A stretch of DNA of 64,000 nucleotides. It comes from Cyanobacteria bacterium REEB67. Its GTDB lineage: Bacteria; Cyanobacteriota; Vampirovibrionia; Obscuribacterales; Obscuribacteraceae. Below the pieces are notes generated by a model. It was not told the DNA's origin, made no database searches, and worked only from the letters and a program-made list of their open reading frames with translations. Below, in pieces: positions 52,806 through 62,590 of the stretch. How positions within the stretch are numbered: the first letter of the stretch is position 1; each line of letters opens with the position of its first letter. The stretch spans positions 62,001 through 126,000 of the forward strand of contig JAGXAB010000003.1 in NCBI GenBank assembly GCA_018971775.1. The letters are read 5' to 3'. The translations under genes and the position numbers were made by a program.

Positions 52806-53747
52806 TTGTTGCTTGCTTTGATAGACCAATTACCTGAAAAGGTTTTGTCCCTGGGAGATCTAGTCAGCCTGTCCTTCCGGAAGTGCAGGCAAAACTTTGG
52901 CCTCTACTGGTCAGCTTTGTTTGTACCGGCCCTTGGCGCCTCGGTTGGCAGTGAAGGTGCTTTTTTTTGCTTCAATCATTGGGTGGGTATCGCCTCAAAA
53001 TCAATGCTTGCAGTGGCACCTTTTGCGGCCCACATGGCTATTGTGCTCTTGTGCATCATCGTCTGGGGCGTGAGCATCTGGGAGCTATTATTGCGCGCCA
53101 GTGCCATTATCCGTTTGATTTTAGGCCTTGACGCGACCTTTGCCGAGGCCTACAAGACAATAAAAATGCGAGGAATGGCCACCTTCCTGGCTTATAACCT
53201 CATCCTTCTGCCGCCGCTCGCATTGCTTCTTTTGTGGACATTCGTCGCTTTTCTCTTCGTATCGTTCATTCCCATGCAACAGCCCTTGCGCCTGATTGTC
53301 GGAAGCGTCGGCTTTGGACTGATGGGTTTTGGTCTTACTGTGTCGGTGGCGCTAAGTTCGCTTTTTGGAGCACTGCTGACGGCGATCATCGCTTGCGAGG
53401 GAAGTGCATTTAGCGAGAGTATCCGGCGCGCCACTTTTTTCTTCAAGCAGCGCATGCTGCGCGGCGGCTCCTTCGTTTGTCTTTTGACGTTGTCCTTGAT
53501 GGTTGTCTATGTCGCTTGCTTCAGTCCGATCATCGTTGTCGATGTCGTTGAAACTTACACGCACGCAAGGCTTGGCCTGGTTTCAAAATCAATCGGCATG
53601 CAGGTCCTGGGCGCGATGCTCGATACCTGCTTCAACGTCGTTTCCTTTGGTGTCGCCTTTACCGGCTATGGTCTTTTTTATCGCGATCTTTGCCTGCGAC
53701 TGGAAGGCCGGGATATTTTGAGCAAAATAAGCAAGCTTCCGACTTAG
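52806..53747 (+). CDS. Polytopic membrane protein, unknown
   Basis: The 313-residue protein has about six hydrophobic segments, for example M-A-I-V-L-L-C-I-I-V-W-G-V, L-A-L-L-L-L-W-T-F-V-A-F-L and V-G-F-G-L-M-G-F-G-L-T-V-S. A polar amphipathic start L-S-L-G-D-L-V-S-L-S-F-R-K-C comes before the first. The arrangement recalls uncharacterised integral proteins with an N-terminal helix followed by six membrane spans. The start is probably TTG at 52806; there is no ATG before the first membrane region and no clear Shine-Dalgarno. Divergent from the HD gene. Confidence 0.7.
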   Translation: MLLALIDQLPEKVLSLGDLVSLSFRKCRQNFGLYWSALFVPALGASVGSEGAFFCFNHWVGIASKSMLAVAPFAAHMAIVLLCIIVWGVSIWELLLRASAIIRLILGLDATFAEAYKTIKMRGMATFLAYNLILLPPLALLLLWTFVAFLFVSFIPMQQPLRLIVGSVGFGLMGFGLTVSVALSSLFGALLTAIIACEGSAFSESIRRATFFFKQRMLRGGSFVCLLTLSLMVVYVACFSPIIVVDVVETYTHARLGLVSKSIGMQVLGAMLDTCFNVVSFGVAFTGYGLFYRDLCLRLEGRDILSKISKLPT

Positions 53748-53783
53748 GCGGAAGCTTCTGGATAGCCAGGTCCGCTGCCGCTG

Positions 53784-54842
53784 TTATGGATTGCTTGGAC
53801 CGTCGCCGCCATTCCATTTGACAGTCGCTGGATATTTGGGCAGATTGAAATCCACCTTTGCCGGTACATCCGGATCGACCGAGCGGGCTCTGCCAATCTC
53901 GTTCTGGCAAAGATCGGTTTTGCCGAGCTGGTAAAAAACCGATGCTCTGGCTATGTAATACTGCGACTTTTGCGGATCGCGTTCGATGGCGCTGGCATAG
54001 TCTTTGAGGGCGTTGTCGACCTTGCCAAGCTTCTGGTAGGCTTTGCCGCGTTTGTAATAAGTCTCGGCGTTATTCTGATTGCCGCGCAAAACTTCGGTGA
54101 GATTGGCGACCGCTTTTTGAGCGTTGCCCTGAAATTCTCCGGCACCAGGGGTGGTGTTGTCGACAAGATTAACGGAGGGACTGCCATCGCGCTTATCTTC
54201 ACTTTTGACGTTGACCGGTTTGCTTCCTCCGGAAGGGGTCACTTCGACCATCTCCGGTGTCGCCGCCTGGGCCTTGTCTTCGGCGCTCAGGCCATTTGGA
54301 TACAGGGCATCCATTGCTTTTTGGTAGTCGTTGACGGCATGCAAGTTGAGCCCTTCGTGCACACTGCCTGTGGTGTCACGTTTGACCTCGGCCGGACCGC
54401 CATTCATGTAATAACGAATAGCCAGACTCTTGTCCAATTTGATTGCCGCTTGATAGTCGCTCACCGCATCGTCGTCTTGATTGAGTTTGGCATGGCTGCT
54501 GCCTCTGAGCAATAAGGCTCGGACATTGCCCGGCATGCTTTTCAGGGCTTGATCGAGATCCTGGATGCTCAGTTTGTAGTTGCCCAGCTGATAAAAACAA
54601 GTGGCGCGCATCATCATCGCTTTTGTGTCGTCGGGATGAGCGGCGATAACGTGGTTTAGTGCGTTTACTGCGCCGTCCCAATCTTTTTGCGCCATACGAT
54701 TGTCGATGCGCGCCAGATTTGCGGAGCCGCCATTGCCGGTGCCAGCCCCGGCTGCGTAAGCATCACTCAGGCTCAAGAGAGTGATACTAGTGGCACAAAT
54801 CGCTCCCGTTAAAAGGCTAAGAGGCAGGTCTTTTTTACGCAA
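53784..54842 (-). CDS. Secreted TPR protein
   Basis: About 352 residues: a signal peptide (L-P-L-S-L-L-T-G-A-I-C-A-T-S-I-T), three TPR units near the start (D-W-D-G-A-V-N-A-L-N-H-V, Y-K-L-S-I-Q-D-L-D-Q-A-L), a Ser/Pro-rich spacer, and two more at the end (K-V-D-N-A-L-K-D-Y-A-S-A-I). It probably acts in the periplasm as a scaffold. The TTG at 54842 has AGGAGA upstream and leads straight into the signal peptide; the frame upstream of it is not signal-like. Confidence 0.85.
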   Translation of the reverse strand: MRKKDLPLSLLTGAICATSITLLSLSDAYAAGAGTGNGGSANLARIDNRMAQKDWDGAVNALNHVIAAHPDDTKAMMMRATCFYQLGNYKLSIQDLDQALKSMPGNVRALLLRGSSHAKLNQDDDAVSDYQAAIKLDKSLAIRYYMNGGPAEVKRDTTGSVHEGLNLHAVNDYQKAMDALYPNGLSAEDKAQAATPEMVEVTPSGGSKPVNVKSEDKRDGSPSVNLVDNTTPGAGEFQGNAQKAVANLTEVLRGNQNNAETYYKRGKAYQKLGKVDNALKDYASAIERDPQKSQYYIARASVFYQLGKTDLCQNEIGRARSVDPDVPAKVDFNLPKYPATVKWNGGDGPSNP

Positions 54843-54903
54843 TGGTTTTCTCCTGTCGCAAGAGTTTTCAGTTTTTATCGAGGGATGCCTGCAGCGTTGG
54901 CGA

Positions 54904-55410
54904 TTAATCGGTGACTTTGCGGCCACCCAGGGCTGGTATGACCAGGGAGACAAGAGCAAAAGCAATTGCGCCGCCGAAGATCATTCTCGATAGTTTGTGC
55001 ATTTTGTCGAATTCCGCATGAGCAGCTTCGTTGGTTTTCATCGTCTGCATAGCTGTGCTCATTTGCGGCACGATGGCGAAGGAGAAAATAAAAGTGCAGA
55101 CGGCACAGACGATGCTGGCGAAATAGCGGCCCATGCGCCATTTGTGATTGCGTCCCTCGAGATTGTGCAGGTCGCCTTTGATTTCGATTGCTTCGGCGAT
55201 GACGAGCGTAATGGCGAATATGCCAGCTACTTTGGCGAACTCTATAAATACGGGTGCATTGGTCGCGGCTGCGTCAAGGGCATCGACACCGTGTGCTTTA
55301 GCGGCATTGATCAAAGTAATGGCGGCAAAGACGGTGGCGGTACCGCCGCCAAATAACATAGCCAGTGAAATCAATCGGAGGATGCGGGCGAAGGTATATA
55401 AGGGAGACAT
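54904..55410 (-). CDS. Four-helix membrane protein (DUF4149-like)
   Basis: The 168-residue protein has four membrane helices: L-I-S-L-A-M-L-F-G-G-G-T-A, V-A-G-I-F-A-I-T-L-V-I-A-E, F-A-S-I-V-C-A-V-C-T-F-I-F-S-F and M-I-F-G-G-A-I-A-F-A-L-V-S-L. The loops are charged, with a conserved-looking H-A-E-F-D-K-M-H-K-L-S-R just before the last. The general plan resembles the small DUF4149-type proteins, but I cannot confirm this. The ATG at 55410 has AAGG about 11 nt upstream. The next gene on the same strand, the TPR protein, starts 61 nt later. Confidence 0.7.
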   Translation of the reverse strand: MSPLYTFARILRLISLAMLFGGGTATVFAAITLINAAKAHGVDALDAAATNAPVFIEFAKVAGIFAITLVIAEAIEIKGDLHNLEGRNHKWRMGRYFASIVCAVCTFIFSFAIVPQMSTAMQTMKTNEAAHAEFDKMHKLSRMIFGGAIAFALVSLVIPALGGRKVTD

Positions 55411-55691
55411 TGTTGTGGCCTTCTGTTGGTTGGGCTGCTCATTGCCTCGATGGGAGCTGGCAGCCAGGGCTTTTGACTGCCTAGATTCTACCAATTCAAG
55501 GGTCTAAATATTGACGGCTCAGGTAAACTAGATCACTTTGTGTATCTGGCAGGTGCCTTCGCGCCGGGTTGTAAAGCTAAATTGATTTTTCTCGAAGGGA
55601 TACAATTGATACTTGCGCCGTCTTTTTCAGGGACGAAATTTTGATGTAGTGCGACGCGCTAAAGTGTCGCGAAAGAAGTGGGCGGGGATAT

Positions 55692-56942
55692 ATGGCGAAT
55701 AACTTTCAAAACCTGGCGGATTTTCTCAAAGCACAAGCGCCGACATGCGTGCACAAGCCGGATGGTGAGCTGCCCTATCGATTCGTCACTCCCAGCTTCG
55801 GTGTGACAGCCGGGGCCGATGATAAAGCGGATGTGTCGGAGCGCTCGACGACTGGACATTATTTGCAAATGTATGACTGGGATGCTTGTTTCTTTTCGCA
55901 AGTTTCTCCTCGCCTCGGTCTGCCGGCATTGGCACCAGATGTAGTGCGTAACTTCCTCGCTCTTCAGGAAAATGACGGACATATTCCGCGCACCGTCAGC
56001 CCTCATCGGATCTGGGATAAGGGTGACCAGGCCAAGCCATTTTTGTGCCAGACGCTGGAGCGTCATCTTAAGACCGCCGGTAAAGATGATGCGGAGCAAG
56101 CAGAAAATATTTTGACCGATGCCGTGCTCACTAAGTTGCATCTGTATCTACAATACTTCGAGAAGAATCGTCGTCATGATAGTGGCCTTTATCACTGGCG
56201 TAATGTGCTGGAGAGCGGCGTCGACGATAATCTCGCACTGATCTACCCGACCGAAGCGGCCAAAGACGAAAACACCGACCTCGGCAAATTTCCCGACGGC
56301 GAGATCCTGGCAGTAGACGCAAGCGCCTATATAGCTTGCGAATTCGAAGCCTTTGCCGCTCTGGCTGACCGTCTCGGCAAGCAGGAATTGCACAGCGAGT
56401 ATCAGAAAAAAGCCGATGGCGTCAAGCAGTTGATTGAAGAAAAGCTCTGGGACAAAGAGCTCAATATGTATGTCGGTTTTTACCCTGTCGATAAGTCATA
56501 TGTGCGCGTGCGCAGCTGGACTGGCTTGACGCCGGTTTGCATGGGCATAGCCAGTCCGGAGCGGGCCAAGCTCTGTATCGAAACAAATATTTTGTCTACC
56601 GAACACTTTTTGCGACCTTTTGGTCTGACTTCTTACGCGGCTTCCGAGCGTTTGTATAACAATTCGCCCCGCGGCTTATATGGTCGGGCGATGGTGAGCA
56701 ACTGGCAGGGACCGGCCTGGATACTCGTAAGTGCTCTCGTTTGTCGTGGACTGGTCAGCTATGGCCGCTCGGCCGATGCAAAAGAAGTGGCTCAGGGCGT
56801 GCTGACTTCGATGCGGATGGACCTGGAGAAGAACAAGACTTTGCACGAAAATTATGACGCTGAAACCGGGCGTCCGCTCTGGGCGCCGGATTTTATGAGC
56901 TGGAATTCGCTGGCAATTGAGCTTGTCGAGCTTATGAATTAG
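55692..56942 (+). CDS. GH63-like alpha-glucosidase/glucosylglycerate hydrolase
   Basis: An (alpha/alpha)6-barrel hydrolase of the trehalase/GH63 type. Motifs: Y-D-W-D-A-C-F-F-S-Q near residue 59, L-E-S-G-V-D-D-N (the Asp-rich general-acid loop) near 175, N-W-Q-G-P-A-W near 335 and H-E-N-Y-D-A-E-T-G-R near 392, which holds the expected catalytic Glu. Related enzymes cut mannosylglycerate, glucosylglycerate or short glucosides, which are compatible solutes. The 416-residue length fits this subgroup. There is no signal peptide, so it acts in the cytoplasm. It stands as a single gene. Confidence 0.85.
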   Translation: MANNFQNLADFLKAQAPTCVHKPDGELPYRFVTPSFGVTAGADDKADVSERSTTGHYLQMYDWDACFFSQVSPRLGLPALAPDVVRNFLALQENDGHIPRTVSPHRIWDKGDQAKPFLCQTLERHLKTAGKDDAEQAENILTDAVLTKLHLYLQYFEKNRRHDSGLYHWRNVLESGVDDNLALIYPTEAAKDENTDLGKFPDGEILAVDASAYIACEFEAFAALADRLGKQELHSEYQKKADGVKQLIEEKLWDKELNMYVGFYPVDKSYVRVRSWTGLTPVCMGIASPERAKLCIETNILSTEHFLRPFGLTSYAASERLYNNSPRGLYGRAMVSNWQGPAWILVSALVCRGLVSYGRSADAKEVAQGVLTSMRMDLEKNKTLHENYDAETGRPLWAPDFMSWNSLAIELVELMN

Positions 56943-57101
56943 TTGCTGGAATGATAATGGCGGACCGGAAAAAAATTGTTTTAGTAAGGCAATTTTGCTA
57001 GTCTGCCGTCAGAGTAGGTCGTTGGACGCACTTGCTTCAGCATTCTCTGGGAATAGTGGATTTACGGCTTTTATTTTGTCATCAAATTTGAGGGTCCCTT
57101 T

Positions 57102-58142
57102 TTGAAAGCAGTCAGGTATGCAGTTGGCCTAATTCTATTTTGCTCGACGTATTTGACCGTGCACGCAATAAATGCAGGGGTTGAGGCTCTTCTAAAAAAT
57201 GCTGACGAGAAGACAAAAGCCTGGGACTTTGACGATGCGTTAGCGACTTATGACAAGGTGCTTGAAACCGAAAACGCTATTCTCAGCCAAAATAAGGCTG
57301 AATTTTCGGATTACGACTATAAAGGTAGAGCCTTAATTGGCAAGGGTCGAGCAGAAGCTCGGCAAAAAGACTTTTATAAAGCTTTGGATTCTATGAAGGA
57401 AGCGGAAGCGGTCTATGATTCTGCTCTCGCTCTACACCCGGGGAATTTCGTCCTGAAAACCGGCAAGGCTATATCTGCTACGCGTATGGGAATTCTCGAT
57501 GCGCAAATATCACCAAGAGAAAGTGCTTTTGATAATCTTACTCGAGGTCTTAAGGCACTGGACTTGATATTAAAGGAGAAATCGACTGATCTCGATTTAC
57601 TCAGTTTGAGAGCGCGAGCTATTCAGTCTCAGGCAAATTTTTTAGTAAGCCGTAAAGAGTATTCGAAAGCAATCGAGACCTTCAAGGAAGCTTGCGGCAC
57701 CAGCGATAATGTACTCCGCTTACGACCCGAGAGCGCCGATGACTACATCACAAAGAGCTATAGCTCTTTGATGTTGAATACGTTACTTGTAGAGCACGAG
57801 GGCGCCAATGTGCGAATCTTCCGTGAAACACTTAAGTCGGCGGAGCTGGCTGCTAAGTACGCGCCTGACAATAGCGAGGCTTATAGAATGCAGGGTCTGA
57901 TTCTGACTATGATGGCTAAACTGCAAGCCAAGAAAGACCTAGGTGCGAGTCATTCCTGCACCAACCTCTATAGGGAAGCGATCGTCGCTTTTGACAAAGC
58001 ATTGAGTTTGCCCCATTGCTCCGATGACGTGGAGGCATTGAAATCGAGAGTTGAAGTAAGCTTGCACTATAAGCCGAAGACCGTTAATCAAGTTATGAAT
58101 GAAATCAAAAAGAGGTTGAGTGAGCCGGATAATAATCGATAG
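57102..58142 (+). CDS. Secreted TPR-like protein
   Basis: The 346-residue protein has an N-terminal signal (A-V-G-L-I-L-F-C-S-T-Y-L-T-V) and several TPR-like pairs: W-D-F-D-D-A-L-A-T-Y-D-K-V-L, F-Y-K-A-L-D-S-M-K-E-A, Y-S-K-A-I-E-T-F-K-E-A. The start is TTG with GAGGG about 9 nt upstream. The coding sequence appears more A/T-rich than its neighbours. The role of the protein is unknown. Confidence 0.8.
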   Translation: MKAVRYAVGLILFCSTYLTVHAINAGVEALLKNADEKTKAWDFDDALATYDKVLETENAILSQNKAEFSDYDYKGRALIGKGRAEARQKDFYKALDSMKEAEAVYDSALALHPGNFVLKTGKAISATRMGILDAQISPRESAFDNLTRGLKALDLILKEKSTDLDLLSLRARAIQSQANFLVSRKEYSKAIETFKEACGTSDNVLRLRPESADDYITKSYSSLMLNTLLVEHEGANVRIFRETLKSAELAAKYAPDNSEAYRMQGLILTMMAKLQAKKDLGASHSCTNLYREAIVAFDKALSLPHCSDDVEALKSRVEVSLHYKPKTVNQVMNEIKKRLSEPDNNR

Positions 58143-58335
58143 AAATATCCAAGTCTTCGCCGTCATTAGGCTGGATTGAACAAAATCGATAATTACAGTA
58201 TCGGGGTTGTTTGCACGAACGAACATAAAAATTGGACGCTTACACATAGAAGCATCGCCACCTGAGTAGTAACATCAGCGCCATTGAAACGTGTTTTTCT
58301 CCGAAGCTTTTAGGGTCTTCTCAACAGGTCTTCCA

Positions 58336-58914
58336 ATGAAAATTGCTACTGTGCTGGGTCTAAGCCTTGGTCTGTGGGTCAGTGTAAGCGCTCCATCCCA
58401 GGCGGCTTCGAACAAATGGACGGTCGATGCCGATGCGTCGTCTCTCAGATTTCATCTCACCAATTTAGCTGTCCCGGTCAACGGTGGTTTTTCCAAGCTC
58501 GGCGGCACCGTCGAGTACGATGGTAAAAATCTGGGCGCTGCCCATGTCTTTGCCACAGTCGCTATCGACAGTATCGATAGTGGTATCAAGATGCGTGACA
58601 AGCATCTGAAAACCAAGGATTTTTTTGATGTAGGGAAATTTCCTCAAGCGGAGTTTCGCTCGACAAAAATTGAGGTTAAACCTTCCGGCTCCTTTGAGAT
58701 CACCGGCAATCTCTCGATGCATGGCATCTCCCAGCCGGTAGTGCTTGAGGCAGCGGCGTTGAAGGAAAGCACCGACGCCACTGGTCATAATCATTTGACG
58801 GCGGTTGCCGCCGGTACTCTAGAGCGCAAGTCATTCAAAATCGGCGGCCTTGCTGCTGCGACGATTAGTAACGATGTCAAACTGGATCTGACAATAAACC
58901 TGGTGAAGGATTAG
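58336..58914 (+). CDS. YceI-family periplasmic protein
   Basis: A signal peptide (V-L-G-L-S-L-G-L-W-V-S-V-S-A-P) precedes a lipocalin-like YceI barrel: W-T-V-D-A-D-A-S-S-L-R-F, A-T-V-A-I-D-S-I-D-S-G, M-R-D-K-H-L-K-T-K-D-F-F-D, K-F-P-Q-A-E-F-R-S-T and N-L-S-M-H-G-I-S-Q-P-V. YceI proteins bind polyisoprenoid-like lipids. The ATG at 58336 has AGGT upstream; the frame before it is not needed. Length 192. Confidence 0.93.
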   Translation: MKIATVLGLSLGLWVSVSAPSQAASNKWTVDADASSLRFHLTNLAVPVNGGFSKLGGTVEYDGKNLGAAHVFATVAIDSIDSGIKMRDKHLKTKDFFDVGKFPQAEFRSTKIEVKPSGSFEITGNLSMHGISQPVVLEAAALKESTDATGHNHLTAVAAGTLERKSFKIGGLAAATISNDVKLDLTINLVKD

Positions 58915-58962
58915 ACTCTACGCCGGTTAGAATAAGACCTTACATTTTCATCCGGCGGCAAA

Positions 58963-59913
58963 ATGACATCTAGTAAAAAATATCAAGTCGCGATCCTCGA
59001 CGACTATCAAAATGTCGCTCTCAAGTTTGCTGATTGGAGCGTTCTCCGGGAGCGCGCCGAGATCACTGTTTTTGATGATCATCTCTTCGACGCCGACGCG
59101 GTCGTGAAGCGCCTGGGGCCTTTCGATATTGTCTGCGTCATGCGCGAGCGCACACCGTTGACGCGTCAAATTATGGAGTGCCTGCCGAATCTAAAATTGA
59201 TCTGTTCGACCGGTCCTGGCAATGCGTCTATCGACAAAGAAGCTGCCGCCGAGCGGCACATCAAAATAGCCAATACCGGCTATACATCCACGCCGACTAT
59301 TGAGCTGACCTGGGCCTTGATTTTGGCCAGTGCTCGCAACATCGTCACTGAAAACAATGAAGTCGCTTGCGGCGGTTGGCAGCAGTCGGTCGGCGAGGAT
59401 ATCGCCGGTAAAACTCTCGGTGTAGTTGGTCTCGGAAACATCGGCTCGGCTGTTGCTAAAATCGGCGTGGCCTTTGGTATGCATGTGATTGCCTGGTCCG
59501 AACACCTCACGGCTGACCGCTGTGCTGAAGTCGGCTGCACGCTGGTATCGAAAGAGATGCTCTTCAAGCAAGCCGACATCGTCACTATACATCTGGTCTT
59601 GAGTGAGCGGACGCGTGGCCTGATCAGCGACAACGAACTGGTTTTGATGAAACCGTCGGCACGTTTGATTAATACCTCCCGCGGGCCGATCGTGGTCGAA
59701 AAAGACTTGATCGCTGCCCTGGAAAACGATGAAATTGCCGGGGCCGCCATCGATGTTTTTGACCAGGAACCGCTGGCTGCTGATCATTTCTTCCGCATCG
59801 CTCCCAATGTCCTGGCTACGCCGCACATCGGCTACGTAACCAGGGAGACTTACTTGCGTTTTTACGGCGACACCGTGAGCAATATAAGGAAATGGGTTGA
59901 AGCGCAAAAATAA
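58963..59913 (+). CDS. D-2-hydroxyacid dehydrogenase
   Basis: NAD-dependent enzyme of the glycerate/phosphoglycerate dehydrogenase family. The Rossmann motif G-V-V-G-L-G-N-I-G-S-A-V lies near residue 150. The catalytic Arg is in L-V-L-S-E-R-T-R-G-L-I, the Glu in V-F-D-Q-E-P-L and the His in A-T-P-H-I-G-Y. Length 316 is typical. The exact 2-hydroxy acid is not fixed by these motifs. It starts with ATG 49 nt after yceI, possibly co-transcribed. Confidence 0.92.
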   Translation: MTSSKKYQVAILDDYQNVALKFADWSVLRERAEITVFDDHLFDADAVVKRLGPFDIVCVMRERTPLTRQIMECLPNLKLICSTGPGNASIDKEAAAERHIKIANTGYTSTPTIELTWALILASARNIVTENNEVACGGWQQSVGEDIAGKTLGVVGLGNIGSAVAKIGVAFGMHVIAWSEHLTADRCAEVGCTLVSKEMLFKQADIVTIHLVLSERTRGLISDNELVLMKPSARLINTSRGPIVVEKDLIAALENDEIAGAAIDVFDQEPLAADHFFRIAPNVLATPHIGYVTRETYLRFYGDTVSNIRKWVEAQK

Positions 59914-60092
59914 GCGTCTGACTCCAATTATCGAATCGTCGCAGTCAACCGCCAATTACAATTGGTGTAAATGATTGGGCTGTGGCAATTTTTGCGATCA
60001 TCTCACACATCCCAATCCCCGCTTTACAACCCCCGATCATTCCAGGCGTACTCTAATAAAACGAGTTACACCACGCCTGGGAGGATCGCGCT

Positions 60093-60575
60093 ATGAGAAT
60101 TGTCGGGTCGATGCTGATCGCACTTTTACTGGAATCCTCGTTAATCGGTTGCGAGCTCTGGTCGCATCATCAACCCCTCAGTCTGTCAGCCAATATTTCA
60201 CTCGGCAAGGACGCAAAAGACCTGACCGGCGCTGTAAATGGCAGCGGTGATCCGAAGGGCGCTTACATCGGCATGGCCTTGAACAAAAACAAAGTCCTGT
60301 CAGTTTTTCCTGGCTCGCCTGCCGATAAGGCCGGAATTATGGCCGGCGACAAAATCATGGACATCAATGGAAGGTCGGTATTTGGCGAAGAGGCGATGGG
60401 TGTAGCGGACCAGTTGCGGGGTCAGGTCGGCAGCGAAGTCGATGTGATTATCGAACACGGCGATTTATTGCGCAAATTGTCTATCATACGCGCCCTGCCG
60501 ACGGCCGAAGAACGCATCGCCATCCAAGCGGAGCAAAATTGGCTGAAAAGTCCTGAGTCCGGAGCAGGGCGCTAG
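60093..60575 (+). CDS. Lipoprotein with a PDZ domain
   Basis: The 160-residue protein has a lipoprotein signal (L-L-L-E-S-S-L-I-G-C, lipobox L-I-G-C). A PDZ domain follows (about 60-140): S-V-F-P-G-S-P-A-D-K-A-G-I-M-A-G-D-K-I and I-N-G-R-S-V-F-G. PDZ domains recognise peptide ends and often belong to periplasmic proteases, but no protease domain is attached. GGGAGGATC lies upstream of the ATG. It may tether a partner to the membrane. Confidence 0.82.
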   Translation: MRIVGSMLIALLLESSLIGCELWSHHQPLSLSANISLGKDAKDLTGAVNGSGDPKGAYIGMALNKNKVLSVFPGSPADKAGIMAGDKIMDINGRSVFGEEAMGVADQLRGQVGSEVDVIIEHGDLLRKLSIIRALPTAEERIAIQAEQNWLKSPESGAGR

Positions 60576-60679
60576 GCATCTGCGGCGAGCCTTGCGTGGA
60601 GGGGCTTTGGGCATTTGGCGTCAATTTAACGTCGCCGTGCACATAATCAAAACCTCTTAAACGCTTGAGGCTCGCCATC

Positions 60680-61291
60680 ATGGATGCTGAAAAAGTAGAA
60701 CAACCGCCGGTCAGGCTAGAGTCGCCCCAGTTTAGTAATATCGAAACTTCCGCCCAGACTCGCAGCGATTTGCCAAGCTCTACCGAACGCTCCGCCGAGC
60801 GGGCCATAAATTCTCTAAATCTCGACGACAAACCGAAGTTGACTCCTGATCAATCGGACTCTTTGCGCAAGCTCGAGAGTGGCATCCTGAAAGGAGATTT
60901 GCCTTCTGTGGAAAAATCGCTGCAGCAATATAAAGGTAATCCAGAAGCAGCCAAACCGGTTATGGATGTTTTGATCAAAGATTTAAAGGCGGCGGGAATC
61001 TCGGCCAGCTATGACGTCGATCTACCGCTGACTAAGGATGGTGGCGCCGAGAAATCAGGCATTCTCTCGCTTTCCACCAGTAAGGGCGGCATGGATCTAT
61101 ATCAGGGCGATAACAAGGAAATGACTCTTTATACAAATCCGAAGTCGACGACCTTCGCCGACCATCAAATCCCCCGGCACCCGGCCAACGGCGGCTACAT
61201 ATCCCCCGAGCATAAAAGTATTCCAGCCCATGCGGCGCTGGCAGTAATCGGATCGACTGCCACCAGCAATCTGTTGGAAAAACAAAACTGA
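60680..61291 (+). CDS. Hypothetical protein
   Basis: I do not recognise this protein of 203 residues. The first third is polar and disordered-looking (Q-T-R-S-D-L-P-S-S-T-E-R-S). A middle helical part (S-D-S-L-R-K-L-E-S-G-I-L-K-G-D) and a Gly/Ser/Lys-rich final part follow, with H-P-A-N-G-G-Y-I-S-P-E-H and a small hydrophobic helix (A-A-L-A-V-I-G-S-T). No signal peptide is seen. The ATG at 60680 is preferred to the upstream frame start. Confidence 0.6.
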   Translation: MDAEKVEQPPVRLESPQFSNIETSAQTRSDLPSSTERSAERAINSLNLDDKPKLTPDQSDSLRKLESGILKGDLPSVEKSLQQYKGNPEAAKPVMDVLIKDLKAAGISASYDVDLPLTKDGGAEKSGILSLSTSKGGMDLYQGDNKEMTLYTNPKSTTFADHQIPRHPANGGYISPEHKSIPAHAALAVIGSTATSNLLEKQN

Positions 61292-61319
61292 TTGCATCAT
61301 CGAAACGCAAAATTGCCTG

Positions 61320-62306
61320 CTAAAGGTTCACTGCCCTCATCGACTGCGCGGGATAGCGATCGCCCGCCACTGCAGGCAGTGCTCGTTTAATCTCTTCAAG
61401 CTCGCCTGCGTCCAACATCACCTTCGTCGCGCCGAGATTGTCATCGAGATATTTGGTCCGCTTCGTGCCGGGAATCGGGACGATGTCCTCGCCCTGTGCT
61501 AATACCCAGGCCAGGGCCAGCTGGCTGGCTGTGCAATTTTTCGATGCTGCCAGCTCTTCAATTTTTGCCACGAGCTCTAAATTTTTGGCGAAGTTCTCAC
61601 CCTGGAAGCGTGGCGCGTTGCGGCGATAGTCATCGGCGGGCAGATCTTCGAATTTTTTGATCTGTCCAGTCAGGAAGCCACGCCCGAGCGGACTGTAAGC
61701 GACCAGAGCGATGGCAAGTTCGCGAATCGTCGGCAATATCGCTGCTTCGATTTCTCTGCTCCACAATGAATATTCACTCTGCAGTGCGGCGATCGGATGG
61801 ACTTGTGCCGCTTTGCGTATGGTGGTGGCACTTGCTTCGGAAAGGCCGAGATATTTGACTTTTCCTTCCTTGACCAGCTCTGCCATGGCGCCCACTGTTT
61901 CTTCAATCGGGACGTTGGCATCGACGCGGTGCTGATAGTAGAGGTCGATATAATCTACGTTTAAGCGTTTGAGGCTGGCTTCACAGCATTCACGCACATA
62001 GTTTTTGTCACCGCGCACTCCGAGAAATTCGCCATTGGGCCCGCGCACATTACCAAATTTTGTAGCGAATACGACTTTGTCTCTACGTCGCGCTATCGCT
62101 TTGCCGACCAGCACTTCGTTGCGACCGGAGCCGTACATATCGGCCGTATCGAGAAAATCGCCGCCCCGATCGAAATAATGATGAATGACTTTGATCGACT
62201 CGCTGTCATCTTGATCGGCTGGTGAATAAAATTCGCTCATGCCCATGCAACCAAGACCGATTTCCGAAACCGTCAAACCCAGTGAGCCCAATTTGCGTCT
62301 TTTCAT
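61320..62306 (-). CDS. Aldo/keto reductase
   Basis: NADPH-dependent oxidoreductase of the YajO/PdxI-like group. The start is [17 protein letters not shown]. The catalytic tetrad is visible: D in [10 protein letters not shown] in the same motif, K in V-V-F-A-T-K-F-G, and H in [17 protein letters not shown] and I-P-G-T-K-R follow, as usual. The ATG at 62306 has AAGGAA 7 nt upstream and gives the normal 328 residues; the 52 codons before it are not family-like. Confidence 0.95.
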   Translation of the reverse strand: MKRRKLGSLGLTVSEIGLGCMGMSEFYSPADQDDSESIKVIHHYFDRGGDFLDTADMYGSGRNEVLVGKAIARRRDKVVFATKFGNVRGPNGEFLGVRGDKNYVRECCEASLKRLNVDYIDLYYQHRVDANVPIEETVGAMAELVKEGKVKYLGLSEASATTIRKAAQVHPIAALQSEYSLWSREIEAAILPTIRELAIALVAYSPLGRGFLTGQIKKFEDLPADDYRRNAPRFQGENFAKNLELVAKIEELAASKNCTASQLALAWVLAQGEDIVPIPGTKRTKYLDDNLGATKVMLDAGELEEIKRALPAVAGDRYPAQSMRAVNL

Positions 62307-62590
62307 TTCTATTTCCTTGTCGGTGTGCAGCTGTAGCCTTCTCCACTTATGCAGTCCATAAAGATTGCTGTTGCCATTGCAGTTGCAGTTGCCCGAAGCA
62401 CTATCAGTCGACTCTAATCTAGACTTTACCGAGCCGCCTGGCAATACCGGATTGTCTTGCACTTTTGCCTAATCCTGCACTGATTGATTGAAATAATCGG
62501 GTATAAATTGTTTTGAGATCCGGCCGGACGAGTGGTCGATGTCTACTATGACCCGAACAAACCAGATGTGGCTGTGATCGAGAAGGCGGA